Shown here one piece after another: positions 42,814 to 52,389 of a stretch of 64,000 bases of DNA. The DNA is from B1SED10-75 sp964636865. Its GTDB lineage: Bacteria > Bacillota > Dethiobacteria > DTU022 > PWGO01. The notes beneath the pieces were generated by a model. The model was not told where the DNA came from. It did no database searches and saw nothing but the letters and a program-made list of their open reading frames with translations. Location of the stretch: the NCBI GenBank assembly GCA_964636865.1, contig CAZWVJ010000009.1:5916-69915 (forward strand). Reading direction: 5' to 3'. The position numbers and the translations under genes are program-made. Numbering within the stretch: position 1 is the first letter of the stretch; the number at the start of each line of letters is the position of its first letter.

Positions 42814-44562
42814 ATGGCCTTGAAAAGTAAAGGACTGAACAGCTTCTTGGTTGGAACCGGGGGGTTGTTCAAGCCGGCACTGATATTATTTTTAGTGGGG
42901 ATACTTCTTTGGCCCCAGTTTTATTTCGGCGCAGAAGCGCAAAGTTTGCCCACGGAAGAGGTGCAGGAAAACTCCAATGAGGTGGTAGAGATCCCGGATG
43001 AAAATTTGGAGCAAGAAATATTGAATAAGTTAGGCGAGGAAGAAGGGTACCAGATAACAGTTAGTGATCTGGAAGGGATGGAAGGTGATTTTAATCTTAT
43101 TAATAAAGGTATATACTATATAACTGGCTTGGAGTATGCGGTTAATCTGAATTACCTCTACCTGCAAGAAAATTATATTGATACAAGCGAAGGCAGTGAA
43201 TCAATGCAAATAATCGAAAGCTTGCAAGATGAGGGAGTAGATGTTATGTATGGTGATCAAAAATGTGCGAGCATAGATCCTACCGAAGTAGATTATTTTA
43301 TTGATGAGCCTCCCGCAGATGTAAGCACTGACATTGATTGGAACGAAACCGAAGAACTAGAAGACGTTACCGGAGAGGGAATTAAGGAAGAAAATTGGGA
43401 TTTGGACGGCGATACGCTGAGCATATGTACCGACTTTATTGGAACTTTTGACGCAGGCACCGAGCTGGTTTTTGACCTTATCTTTGATGAGGGGCCCGAG
43501 ATCAAATTTAGAGTAAATGTTTTAGAAACCACTTGTGCACAGATAGATCCCAAAGAAGCAGAATTTGACCTGTATGACCTTGAGGATGTGGAGACCACCA
43601 TTACCTGGAACGATGCCGGTGAAGTAGAAGAAATAACCGGGGAAGACATAGAAGAAGGAGATTGGTGGGTTGATGATAGTACACTGTCAATTAGCGCTGA
43701 TTTTTTGCAAGGTTTCGAAAAAGGCGATGAACTGGAATTTACCATCAGCTTTGATAAAGGCGGAGATGCCGTTTTAGAGGTTAATATTATAGACACCGAA
43801 CCCTATCATGCGATTATAGACCCTACGGAAACATTTTTTGCCCCTTATGATCCTTCGGATGTGCAGACCACCATTACCTGGAACGACGCCGATGAAGTAG
43901 AAGAAGTTACCGGGGAAGGCATAGAAGAAGCAGATTGGTGGGTGCAAAAAGTAGACGAAGAAACAGCTACGTTGATTATAGAAGCTGATTTCTTTGAAAA
44001 TTTCGAGGTAGGAGATAAAATAGGGTTTAATATTAGCTTTGATGTAGGGGAAAACGCCGTTTTAGAGGTAGATATAGTTGAAAAAGCGATTATTGACCCT
44101 GCGGAAGCTATATATGACCTCTATTACGAAGAAGACGTAAAAACTACTATTACCTGGAACATTGCCAGTGAAGTAGAAGAAGTGACCGGGGCAGGCATAG
44201 AAGAAGGGGATTGGTGGGTTGATGATAGTACACTGTCAATTAGCGCCGATTTCTTGCAAGACTTCGCAGAAGGCGAGAAACCGGAATTTACCATCAAATT
44301 TGATGAAGGAGCTGATGCTACTTTAAAGATTGAAGTTATAGATACTACGCCGGGTGAACCCGGCAGCGGTGATGTGACAGGCGATGGTAAAGTTGGTATT
44401 GAAGATACCCTTGCAGTTTTAAATTATGTGGTGGGTTCCACTGATTTTACGGAAGAGCAGAAATTAGCGGCAGATGTTAATGAAGATGAAAAAGTGGATG
44501 TTTTGGATGCCGTAATAATACTAAGGTATGTAGTAGGGCTAGTGGATAGCCTTCCGGTATAG
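42814..44562 (+). CDS. Secreted LRR/X2-module protein with C-terminal dockerin
   Basis: 582 residues from the ATG at 42814, chosen because AAGGAAGG lies about 9 bases upstream; an ATG seven codons earlier is possible. Signal peptide ending about AEA-Q. A short LRR-cap-like part (IPDENLEQEILNKLG, then ITGLEYAVNLNYLYLQ) is followed by four X2-like modules of about 90 residues (43264 to 44355), each beginning IDP and containing TTITWN-like strands. A type I dockerin closes the protein: DVTGDGKVGIEDTLAVLNYV and DVNEDEKVDVLDAVIILRYV. No catalytic domain is seen. Such proteins normally dock onto cohesins; none is encoded here. Modules 2 and 4 are nearly identical over stretches of DNA, indicating recent duplication. 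Confidence 0.82.
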   Translation: MALKSKGLNSFLVGTGGLFKPALILFLVGILLWPQFYFGAEAQSLPTEEVQENSNEVVEIPDENLEQEILNKLGEEEGYQITVSDLEGMEGDFNLINKGIYYITGLEYAVNLNYLYLQENYIDTSEGSESMQIIESLQDEGVDVMYGDQKCASIDPTEVDYFIDEPPADVSTDIDWNETEELEDVTGEGIKEENWDLDGDTLSICTDFIGTFDAGTELVFDLIFDEGPEIKFRVNVLETTCAQIDPKEAEFDLYDLEDVETTITWNDAGEVEEITGEDIEEGDWWVDDSTLSISADFLQGFEKGDELEFTISFDKGGDAVLEVNIIDTEPYHAIIDPTETFFAPYDPSDVQTTITWNDADEVEEVTGEGIEEADWWVQKVDEETATLIIEADFFENFEVGDKIGFNISFDVGENAVLEVDIVEKAIIDPAEAIYDLYYEEDVKTTITWNIASEVEEVTGAGIEEGDWWVDDSTLSISADFLQDFAEGEKPEFTIKFDEGADATLKIEVIDTTPGEPGSGDVTGDGKVGIEDTLAVLNYVVGSTDFTEEQKLAADVNEDEKVDVLDAVIILRYVVGLVDSLPV

Positions 44563-44947
44563 CGGGTATTTTCAAACTTAGATGATGCTTTTTGGGGTTT
44601 TCTACATAAAGCCTGTTGTCTTGAGGCTTTGTCTCTCAATGGATATGGTTAATCTTTTGGGAGGCAAAGCTTTATTATCAGGAGAAAATGGTTACCGGTC
44701 AATATTATAGTTTTTTCACATTGGCAAAAAGCCTTACTAATCGGCCTTTCAAGTTTTTCAAAATTGCTATCCAAAATTTTAAACATGGAAAAATGAAATA
44801 TTTTTCCATTACAGGTCAGTTCTAAGCTTTGCTTCGAGGATGCTCGAAACGTCTTCACGACACATCCTGCCTTAATAGGTCTTATCTTGACCAGGGTAGT
44901 GAATAACAAATAGCTACTAAAATAAATAATACATGGAGTGATTAGTT
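44563..44947. other. Intergenic region
   Basis: About 385 bases, AT-rich. I see no gene, clear terminator or repeat. GGAG and GTG just before 44948 form the ribosome site of the next gene. Confidence 0.5.
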
Positions 44948-46693
44948 TTGAAAAAATGGTTGTTCATTGGTTTGGGTGTTGTTTTGCTTTTGGTGGTAGG
45001 TGCAGTGCTTTTTAGGAGTATTTTTACCCCTGATGAAGAAGTAACAGTAGAAATGCCGGAACCGGGGGAACCGCAAGAGGTTTTAACCGAGCAAAAGGAG
45101 CGCTTTGAAAAAAGAATTGAAAAAGTAACGGAAGGAATTCATGTGGCCATTGGCTATGCTCTGGCAAACGTTATTGTTATTGAGAGTGATGAAGGCAACA
45201 TTATTATTGACACCACGGAATGTGTGGAAGCCGCAGAAGAAATAAAAGAAGATTTGGAAGAGGTTGCCGATGCGCCCACAAGGGCAATAATTTATACGCA
45301 TGCCCACCCCGACCATATTTATGGTTCTCCTGTTTTTGCTAAAGACAAGGCAGAGGAATTCGATGTTTATGCCCAGGAAGCTCATTATGACTTTTTTAGC
45401 GAACAGGCGTTGTTGCGGGATGTGTTCAATGCAAGGGGAATGAGACAGTTTGGCTCCGAGTTGCCTGAAGAATTTGTTATTACCCATGGGATCGGCCCGG
45501 TTATGCGTTTTGATCATCATGACGTCCCCGCTTATATTGAACCTACAAAGCTGTTTGACGAGCAACTGAGCCTGGAAATAGGAGGGAGAAACCTGTTGCT
45601 AAAACATGCCCCGGGGGAAACGGAAGATCAAATGCTGGTATGGATGCCGGATGAAAAGGTTTTGTTTCCCGGTGACAATTATTATCCGGCTTTCCCAAAT
45701 CTTTATACCATTAGAGGCTCGGCTCCGCGGGATGTTACTGATTGGTACCGCTCTTTGGATATGATGCGGGACCTGGAAGCTGAGTACCTGGTTCCCAGCC
45801 ATGCTGAGCCGGTGCGGGGAAGAGAGCGCATAGAAGAATTGCTCACGGTTTACCGAGATTCAATACAATACATTCATGATGCTGTGGTACGGGGGATGAA
45901 TGAGGGTAAAACCCGGGATGAGCTGGCCGCAGAAATTGAGCTGCCGCCTCATTTAGCCAAACATCCGGAAACCAGGGAGTTATACGGGAAAATATCCTTC
46001 TCCGTACGCTCTATCTATGACCGCTATCTGGGATGGTTTGACGGCAATGCAGTTAACCTTGATCCTTTACCTGAATGGGAAAGGGCGGATAATATATGTA
46101 AAATGGCAGGTGGCATAGAAGAGATGCTTGCAGAGGCAGAGCAAGCTTTGGCAGAGCAGGAATACCAGTGGGCGGCAGAATTGGCACAGATGATCCTGCA
46201 TGTGGAACCGGAAAGTGAGAGGGGTAAAGAAATTAAGATCGAGGCATTGTTCAAATTGGGCGAAGATACTTATAACACTAATGCCCGAAATTATTATTTT
46301 AGCCAGGCTTTCGAATTGGCAGGAAAAATAGAACTGGGCCAATTTGAAATCAGCGCAGAAGCAGCTCGTAATGTCCCTATCGAAGAATTTTTTAGAGCTA
46401 TGGCAATTCAACTAAATCCTGAAGCCAGTGCTGACAAAGAAATATCGGCTACTTTTAACATTACTGATACCGGCGAGGTATTTTCTTTAATTGTGCGGCG
46501 GGGAGTGGCAGAACTCAAGCGAGAGGAAATACCGGATGCAGATCTGGTAGTTAATGTAGAAGAGGATGCCTGGAAAGAATTGGCTGCCGGAACAACCAGT
46601 CCTGTAGCAGCTATGGCCAGGGGAAAAATTCAGGTAGAAGATTGGCGTTTATTAACTTTGAAAGAATTTGTGGATCTGTTTGAGCAGCCTTAA
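44948..46693 (+). CDS. Alkyl sulfatase-like MBL-fold hydrolase, membrane-anchored
   Basis: 581 residues. An N-terminal helix (4-25) anchors it outside. The metallo-beta-lactamase core has THAHPDHIYGS (metal ligands), a later GETEDQMLVW, FPGDNYYPAFPN and VPSHAEPVRG. The C-terminal half (about 360-581) is the dimerisation and SCP2-like part of linear alkylsulfatases (SdsA type). It would hydrolyse sulfate esters, giving an alcohol and sulfate. TTG start behind GGAG. A substrate such as a long-chain alkyl sulfate is only expected from the family. Confidence 0.85.
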   Translation: MKKWLFIGLGVVLLLVVGAVLFRSIFTPDEEVTVEMPEPGEPQEVLTEQKERFEKRIEKVTEGIHVAIGYALANVIVIESDEGNIIIDTTECVEAAEEIKEDLEEVADAPTRAIIYTHAHPDHIYGSPVFAKDKAEEFDVYAQEAHYDFFSEQALLRDVFNARGMRQFGSELPEEFVITHGIGPVMRFDHHDVPAYIEPTKLFDEQLSLEIGGRNLLLKHAPGETEDQMLVWMPDEKVLFPGDNYYPAFPNLYTIRGSAPRDVTDWYRSLDMMRDLEAEYLVPSHAEPVRGRERIEELLTVYRDSIQYIHDAVVRGMNEGKTRDELAAEIELPPHLAKHPETRELYGKISFSVRSIYDRYLGWFDGNAVNLDPLPEWERADNICKMAGGIEEMLAEAEQALAEQEYQWAAELAQMILHVEPESERGKEIKIEALFKLGEDTYNTNARNYYFSQAFELAGKIELGQFEISAEAARNVPIEEFFRAMAIQLNPEASADKEISATFNITDTGEVFSLIVRRGVAELKREEIPDADLVVNVEEDAWKELAAGTTSPVAAMARGKIQVEDWRLLTLKEFVDLFEQP

Positions 46694-46928
46694 AGGCTTG
46701 TAGGTATGTATAATCTATATTTATATTAAATATTATTAATATTTACTAGGAAAAAGGAGGAAATAACAACTATAAAGTAGAAGGACAAAATATAAAAATG
46801 TTGAAAAAACTTATATATAATCATGATAAAAGTCTAATTGTTAGATATGGTAAAATGTTCTTTTAAGCCAGTTGTGGGAATTAATGCTAATATTAATGCG
46901 CTTAATTAAGAAGGGAGGAGAAGGATAA

Positions 46929-47117
46929 TTGGCTGGTAAAATATGTCCGCACATGAGCAAAACTATTAATGAAAATGGGAAAGCGCAGCTACACAAAGTT
47001 TATTGTTTAGAGCACGAATGTGCCTGGTGGAAATCTGAACAAAAAGGGTGTGCAGTATTAGCAGTTATTGATGAACTTTCAACTATTTCAGGTAGCATGA
47101 ACCCAAAATTTATTTAA
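46929..47117 (+). CDS. Small cysteine-rich protein
   Basis: 62 residues: CPHM, then YCLEHECAWWKSEQKGC. Four Cys and two His could bind zinc or an Fe-S cluster. TTG start behind GGGAGGAGAAGG. I do not recognise the family. It lies between the alkylsulfatase-like gene and the converging sppA gene. Confidence 0.65.
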   Translation: MAGKICPHMSKTINENGKAQLHKVYCLEHECAWWKSEQKGCAVLAVIDELSTISGSMNPKFI

Positions 47118-47171
47118 CTTTTAAGTTCTTCAAGTGTTGAGACTTTATTGTTTGACATGATTTAAGGTTTA

Positions 47172-48866
47172 TTAAGAAGTATTCGTCGTAGAGAAAAAGA
47201 GAGGATCGATGAAGAGGGCTTGATTGTCTCTAAGCAAGGCCATATTATGAAAAGCACAATTAAACCAGGCCATTGAGGTATCCGAGGGAGATATTTCTCG
47301 CTTGGGAAGAGGTATTTCCACAAGAGGGGTATTGGCAGGAAGGTTTGCCAGGCTGTATAGTTTGTTAACTGCGGTTTTCAAACCGCCTAATTCATCGACA
47401 AGGCCGTGCTCAAGAGCTTGCTCCCCGGTCCACACTTTTCCTTTCCCAATGTGGTGAACATCTTCGGGGTTAATCTTTCGATTATCGGCAACTCGCTTGA
47501 TAAAAAGCTCGTAAATTTGGCTGATAAATTCCCATGCTTTCTTCTTTTCTTCTTCCGTAAAGGGCTCTTCGGGAGAATCAAACAGATCTTTTTTCCCGCG
47601 TTGAATGGTTTCCCGGTTTAAAAGAAGTCGTTCTAACAAGCGGGAATTTACTACCTTGGCTGTGATTACCCCTATGGAACCGGTAATAGTAGCAGGTTGG
47701 GCTACGATATATGAAGCGGGGGTGGCCACATAATAGCCTCCTGAACCCGCAACCGAACTCATCATAGCTACAACAGGTTTTTGGGCGGCAATTTTTTGCA
47801 AAGAAGAATTTATGGCTTCCGAGGAAGCTGCCGAGCCGCCACCGGAATCTATGTAAAGCAAAACACCTTTGGCTTTCTTATCTTTAAGGACGCGGTGAGC
47901 TTGTTGAACAAAGCTTAAATTACCGGTTTGATCATTAAATAAAAAAGGGAGGGAAAAAGGCGGCCGACCGGGAGGCCGTTGGCTTTTTCCGTCAACGATA
48001 TTGCCTTGTACTCTTAGCACAGCAATATATTTTCCGGGCGAGGGAGGCATAGGACGGGTGAAAATTTTACCGCATTCATCCCAGCTGGCAAGGCGGGCGG
48101 ATTTTCCACTGTTACCCAGAAAAGAGGGGAGATTTTCAAAATTTACTACGCTGTCTAAAGCCCCTGCTTCTAACGCTTTTTCTCCATGGAGAGGAGTTTT
48201 TTCAATAAGTGCATCAACATTATACTTTTCCAAATTACGCCCCCGGGTAACTGCCCGTACAAATTGTTGATAGTGAGAATCCATTATCCAATTAACCATT
48301 TCCCGGGCTTCTTCCGACATCTTTGAGTGCGTAAGCTGTTCCAGCGCGGCTTTATAGGGGCTTATTCGTACAACATCTAATTCTATGCCGCACCAGTCAA
48401 GGGCATTTTTCATGTGTACTTGCCGATGGGTAAAACCGAGGGTATCTATTACACCGCCTTCTTGAATAAAGATGCGATTTGCAGCTGTGGCCAGGTAATA
48501 GCTGTAAGTATCGTAGCCGGTTGCCCAGGTAATTACTTCTTTACCGTTGGATTGAAGATCCTGAAGCATTTGGGCCAGTGATTGTATTTTAGAAAAAGGC
48601 ATAGAAAGATTGCCCACATGCAGTATAATGCCTTTTACACGAGGGTTTTTTGCTATTAATTGGAAATCATTTTCCAGCTCCTGCAAGCTCTTTATCCGGC
48701 CTTTTAATTTTTTTTGTAAATAACTTTCCGGAACTTCACGCAGATCGGGATAAGAGCCGTGAATTGTAAAAGTAACGTAATCCGGAGGACGTATTCCTTT
48801 TTTCAGGATGTTGCCCAGCATTATAAAAAATGCTCGTATAAAATATACAAGGTAGCTAATTAACAA
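47172..48866 (-). CDS. sppA: Signal peptide peptidase SppA (long, tandem form)
   Basis: 564 residues with an N-terminal hydrophobic segment. The long form has two crotonase-like halves. The C-terminal half carries LLYIDSGGGSAASSEAI and SSVAGSGGYYVATPA (the catalytic Ser region); the N-terminal half has YDTYSYYLATAANRIF and the Lys-containing SPYKAALEQLTHS. The halves combine to form a Ser-Lys dyad. It degrades released signal peptides in the membrane. TTG start behind AAAGGGCGG. This window encodes many lipoproteins and secreted proteins, so a role in their processing is likely. Confidence 0.9.
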   Translation of the reverse strand: MLISYLVYFIRAFFIMLGNILKKGIRPPDYVTFTIHGSYPDLREVPESYLQKKLKGRIKSLQELENDFQLIAKNPRVKGIILHVGNLSMPFSKIQSLAQMLQDLQSNGKEVITWATGYDTYSYYLATAANRIFIQEGGVIDTLGFTHRQVHMKNALDWCGIELDVVRISPYKAALEQLTHSKMSEEAREMVNWIMDSHYQQFVRAVTRGRNLEKYNVDALIEKTPLHGEKALEAGALDSVVNFENLPSFLGNSGKSARLASWDECGKIFTRPMPPSPGKYIAVLRVQGNIVDGKSQRPPGRPPFSLPFLFNDQTGNLSFVQQAHRVLKDKKAKGVLLYIDSGGGSAASSEAINSSLQKIAAQKPVVAMMSSVAGSGGYYVATPASYIVAQPATITGSIGVITAKVVNSRLLERLLLNRETIQRGKKDLFDSPEEPFTEEEKKKAWEFISQIYELFIKRVADNRKINPEDVHHIGKGKVWTGEQALEHGLVDELGGLKTAVNKLYSLANLPANTPLVEIPLPKREISPSDTSMAWFNCAFHNMALLRDNQALFIDPLFFSTTNTS

Positions 48867-48955
48867 ATCAATCCGCCCTTTGTTCAGGTTATAAAAAAAA
48901 TATTTTTACGGCAAATAACAATTTCTTTTTTGAGGCCTGTTTATCCTTTCAGTGT

Positions 48956-48994
48956 AAAAAAAGTTGGGGGTAAGGTTATCCCTGTACCCCCAAC
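48956..48994 (-). terminator. Intrinsic terminator of hup
   Basis: GTTGGGGGTA pairs with TACCCCCAAC (48963-48994), followed on the minus strand by seven T. Confidence 0.88.
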
Positions 48995-49115
48995 CGGTAC
49001 AAATAAATAAATATTGCTTACACCGTTTATTATTATTTATATTATTATTTATTTTATTGAATTTAAAGCTTCATATGCTTCAAATATTGTTTTTATGAAT
49101 GGCAGCGTGAAGTGT

Positions 49116-49388
49116 TTATTTAACTTTTTCTTTTAATGCTTTGCCCGGCTTAAATGCAGGAACGGTAGATGCCGGGATCTTCATTTCTTTCCCCGTTGCC
49201 GGGTTTCTGCCCTTTCTGGCAGCACGCTTCCTGGTTTCAAAAGTACCAAACCCCACTAATTGCACCTTTTCCTTCTTCTTTAGGGCTTGAGAAATGGCTT
49301 CCAGAGTTGCGTTTAGAGCTTTGTCGGAATCTTTCTTCGTGAGCCCCGTCTTGCTGGAAATCTTGTTTACCAAATCTGACTTATTCAA
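49116..49388 (-). CDS. hup: HU-family DNA-binding protein
   Basis: 90 residues. MNKSDLVNKISSKTGLTKKD is the canonical HU start. VQLVGFGTFETRKRAARKG and RNPATGKEMKIPASTVPAF are the DNA-binding arm region. A nucleoid protein that bends and packages DNA. TTG start behind GGAGGTCGATTATAG. A strong terminator follows. Likely monocistronic. Confidence 0.96.
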   Translation of the reverse strand: MNKSDLVNKISSKTGLTKKDSDKALNATLEAISQALKKKEKVQLVGFGTFETRKRAARKGRNPATGKEMKIPASTVPAFKPGKALKEKVK

Positions 49389-49771
49389 CTATAATCGACC
49401 TCCTTGATATATTTTATTACTTATTATGTTTCAACGTTAAAATAAATATTCCTGCAAATATTGACAATTAATTTAAAATTTGACTAATTTTTATGCGGGA
49501 TGCAAAGTTTTAAGCTAAATTTTATATTATATTTTACCTGCACTTGTATTGATTCATGCGGCGGATTTGTCGGGTTTTTCCTTGTAAGGGGAAAGCTTTA
49601 CATGAAAAGCTTGCTGTATGATTTATTAATGGTAAACTTTTACTAAAGAAAAATTTTTTAATTTAGTAAAAATCACATAGTGCCTAAAAATAATTTGTTG
49701 CTTGTGTAAGGTATGTTGAACATAAATAATGTTTGAAGTTTAGCTATGTTTTCACTTAAAAGGAGAAATTT
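49389..49771. other. Intergenic region with likely hup promoter
   Basis: About 380 AT-rich bases. On the minus strand TTGTCA is followed 17 bases later by TATTTT, about 60 bases before hup, which is a plausible promoter. Nothing else was recognised. Confidence 0.45.
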
Positions 49772-50107
49772 ATGCAAGTTTATACTTCCCAATACTCCTA
49801 TAAAGGCCCTGATCGATTAGATATTACAGTTAAAACCGGTAATAAAGCGTTTGCGCCCACATGGAAAATGGTTATGCAGTCTAAAAAAGGAATCATGTCA
49901 AAAGAAGAGTACACTAAAAATTATATGGAGCTAATGCGTAAATCTTATTTGGAAAACATGGAGGAGTGGGAAAAACTATTAAACAGAGATAAAGCGGTGC
50001 TGGTTTGTTTCTGCCCTGCCGGCGCATTTTGCCACCGGCTTATACTGGCAAAAATGCTTGAAAAACTGGGTGCCGAGTATATGGGGGAAATTGAGGTGCA
50101 AAGGTAA
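49772..50107 (+). CDS. DUF488-like protein
   Basis: 111 residues. The C-terminal motif VLVCFCPAGAFCHRLILAKM matches the CxCp-x-CHR pattern of DUF488 and relatives, followed by LGAEYMGEI. A His-Cys site suggests metal or thiol chemistry, but the function is unknown. ATG with AAGGAG. Its stop abuts the next ATG, so the two are coupled. Confidence 0.72.
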   Translation: MQVYTSQYSYKGPDRLDITVKTGNKAFAPTWKMVMQSKKGIMSKEEYTKNYMELMRKSYLENMEEWEKLLNRDKAVLVCFCPAGAFCHRLILAKMLEKLGAEYMGEIEVQR

Positions 50108-50512
50108 ATGTCAATTATTAAAAGGATTAATCTTGCAAATAAAAATAATTTGAATAAGCTTACGGGGGGGATCGGAAGTTTAATTATTTTGAGTTTTGGG
50201 GCCTATATAATTATTTTTTCTTTAGTAGAAGCTTTAACTAATGGGTTTCCCATTCCTCGTCCTTTGTTTATAATGCTAATAATTATAGGTTTGCCAGCTT
50301 TTTCGGCGGGAGGAGTACTTCTAATTGTAGCATTATCCAAAAAATTTTCGCTTATACGGGGACTTATAATGGTAATAGTCGGTATAATAATTATTACCTT
50401 AACGTTTATTATGAGAGAAGAAATGCATTTTGGGGTGATTTTATTTGTTTTCCTTCTTCCCGGCTTACTGATCAGTTTTAGCGGTATATTAAACATTTTA
50501 TCAAAAGATTAA
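50108..50512 (+). CDS. Four-helix membrane protein of unknown function
   Basis: 134 residues with about four hydrophobic segments (about 21-43, 54-78, 84-103 and 107-130) and few charged residues. No family recognised. Starts directly after the DUF488-like stop (TAA then ATG), so it is translated by coupling. Confidence 0.65.
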   Translation: MSIIKRINLANKNNLNKLTGGIGSLIILSFGAYIIIFSLVEALTNGFPIPRPLFIMLIIIGLPAFSAGGVLLIVALSKKFSLIRGLIMVIVGIIIITLTFIMREEMHFGVILFVFLLPGLLISFSGILNILSKD

Positions 50513-50620
50513 ATTAATCCTTTCGGGCAGAGTTCTTATGGGGGAGCAGATTATTTATCTATTGTATAATTAATTGGCAATCAAACAAAACTATTATTTG
50601 CTTCATTGTTTGGTTAATTA

Positions 50621-50721
50621 AAAAAAGCATAATTATTTTGTGCCGATGCTAATCTGGTGGTCATTACAATTATTATGCTTTTTGGGGCAAAAAAAATAGC
50701 GCAATAATTATTGCGCTATTT
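50621..50721. terminator. Two hairpins, the second a perfect 28-base palindrome
   Basis: AAAAAGCATAAT pairs with ATTATGCTTTTT (50622-50683), and 50694-50721 is a perfect palindrome with arms AAATAGCGCAATAA. They sit 110 bases after the upstream coding region and could act as terminators, or as the ends of a small mobile repeat. Confidence 0.5.
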
Positions 50722-51130
50722 AGGATCAAATTATGTTGAAAGTGGGGTTAACTTAATTCTAATTTTAAAGGCTAAAAATTACATAAATATTACAATGATG
50801 TATCTTTTTTGTTACATTAATATTAAATATATGTAACATTGCCTGCCTTAAAAGGCAACTTTGCGGAAATTATTTGCTTGCATAGAAATGTCGGTACATT
50901 TTTGTTTGACTTCCAAACAGGTTATTTGCTAATATTTCTTCATCAGAAAAGAGACGAAAATTAAATTTATTTCTGTAAGTGAAAGAGTCTAATGCCTTGC
51001 TTATTAAGTATATAAGCATTAAAAAACAGAATCTGGAAGTAAGAGGATGATAAATTTCTCCCTTGAATAGGTCAGGAATAGTTTGTTTTGAAGCCATGAA
51101 ACTTTTTAAGTGATACAGGAGGAGGTTTTT
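50722..51130. other. Intergenic region
   Basis: About 400 AT-rich bases before the TylF-like gene. It holds a weak minus-strand reading frame that I do not accept as a gene. No promoter could be placed. Confidence 0.45.
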
Positions 51131-52126
51131 ATGGGACGCAGTTCCTTTAGTGTACAATCATACTACCCCGAGCAAACCAGACAGCTGTTGGAATATATTG
51201 AGTCGAGTGGAAAAGATAGCCCCTTTCAATTGGTGGGTTTTGGAGAAGACATGAAGTGGTTGTGCCGGATTCTGGGAGAGCACGTAAGCGGAATCTACGA
51301 TTGGCGAGAATCTTTTCAAGGCTACGATATCGGTAACTTATTTGTCCAAAGCCTTTCCTCTTGTGAAAGTGGGGAGGGGAATTTGATTATTTGCCCTCCC
51401 GAGCTGGAGCTCGTAGAAGAGGCCCTGCGGCAAGTTATCTTTTCTCCCACGCTCTGTACGATGCCTGTAATATGGAACACTCCCTATGCTTATGATCCCT
51501 GCCTGCAAGAATCATGGGCGCGCAACATTTGTGAGAGGGCTGCTGCCCGGGCCCCATCCGTAAACTCTTCCGATAGGCTTTTTAACCTGATGCAAGCCGT
51601 TAGAGAGACAACTCAGCTTTCCGGCGATATTGTTGAATGCGGATCTTTTGAGGGGGGAACTGCCAGCCTTATTTGGGAAACATTGCAATACCTGAATGAT
51701 TCGCGAAAATTATTTTTGTTCGACAGCTTTCAAGGGTTGCCCACGCCCCGGCTTGGGGTAGATGCTCACTGGGGTGGCACATTTTCCAACATTTCATTTG
51801 CGGAAATTCGTCAGCGTTTTGCCGGGTGCGCGGGAGTAAAACTCATTGACGGCAATATTCTTGAAACAATTTATACTATCAATGAACCTATTTCTCTGGC
51901 TCATATTGACGTGGATACCTTTGAGGCGGCGGAATCAGTAACCCGACATCTTTGGCCGTTACTGGAACCCGGAGGTATTTTATTGTATGACGATTACGGA
52001 TTTTTCCCTAATTGCCTCCCCTTGAAGATAGCCGTTGATGACTATTTCGCGGATAAACAATCGGAATGCTTAAAATTCTTTTTACCTTCCAATGGAATCA
52101 TGATTCGACGGAATGATAACAAATAA
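51131..52126 (+). CDS. TylF/MycF-like methyltransferase
   Basis: 331 residues from the ATG at 51131, which is preceded by AGGAGGAGG; a GTG seven codons earlier would place that site inside the gene. The C-terminal half is a Rossmann methyltransferase of the macrocin O-methyltransferase type: SGDIVECGSFEGGTASL, then LFDSFQGLPTPRLG, then AHIDVDTFEAAESVTR (metal-binding Asp), then GGILLYDDYGFF. The N-terminal half (about 1-130) is less conserved and may shape the substrate pocket. Substrate unknown. Confidence 0.82.
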   Translation: MGRSSFSVQSYYPEQTRQLLEYIESSGKDSPFQLVGFGEDMKWLCRILGEHVSGIYDWRESFQGYDIGNLFVQSLSSCESGEGNLIICPPELELVEEALRQVIFSPTLCTMPVIWNTPYAYDPCLQESWARNICERAAARAPSVNSSDRLFNLMQAVRETTQLSGDIVECGSFEGGTASLIWETLQYLNDSRKLFLFDSFQGLPTPRLGVDAHWGGTFSNISFAEIRQRFAGCAGVKLIDGNILETIYTINEPISLAHIDVDTFEAAESVTRHLWPLLEPGGILLYDDYGFFPNCLPLKIAVDDYFADKQSECLKFFLPSNGIMIRRNDNK

Positions 52127-52155
52127 CCGGGATAAACAGGGGAAACTAATTATAT

Positions 52156-52199
52156 AAAAAGGGGTTTTGCAAAGTAAATGCGAGCCCCTTTTTTGTTTT
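52156..52199 (+). terminator. Intrinsic terminator
   Basis: AAAAGGGG pairs with CCCCTTTT around a 20-base loop, followed by TTGTTTTG. Confidence 0.75.
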
Positions 52200-52389
52200 G
52201 CCTTGCATTGGCAATAATCTGATGAAGATGAAAATAAACGGGGTAATGAAAATAATAACTTTAATGAGCTGTATTTACGGGCAGATTTTTTAGCGAATGA
52301 TTAACCACGGGCTGATTTGTGCCAAAATTATGAATTGACAACAATTAATGCTTTACGATATTGTAATTTAAAAAGGCAGGTAAAGTGAT

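Noticed and set aside
43293..43796. Long antisense frame in the dockerin protein gene
   Set aside because: Ser/Thr-rich shadow of the repeated acidic modules on the other strand.
50870..51157. Minus-strand frame of 95 codons
   Set aside because: It begins inside the TylF-like gene, has no ribosome site and no family resemblance.
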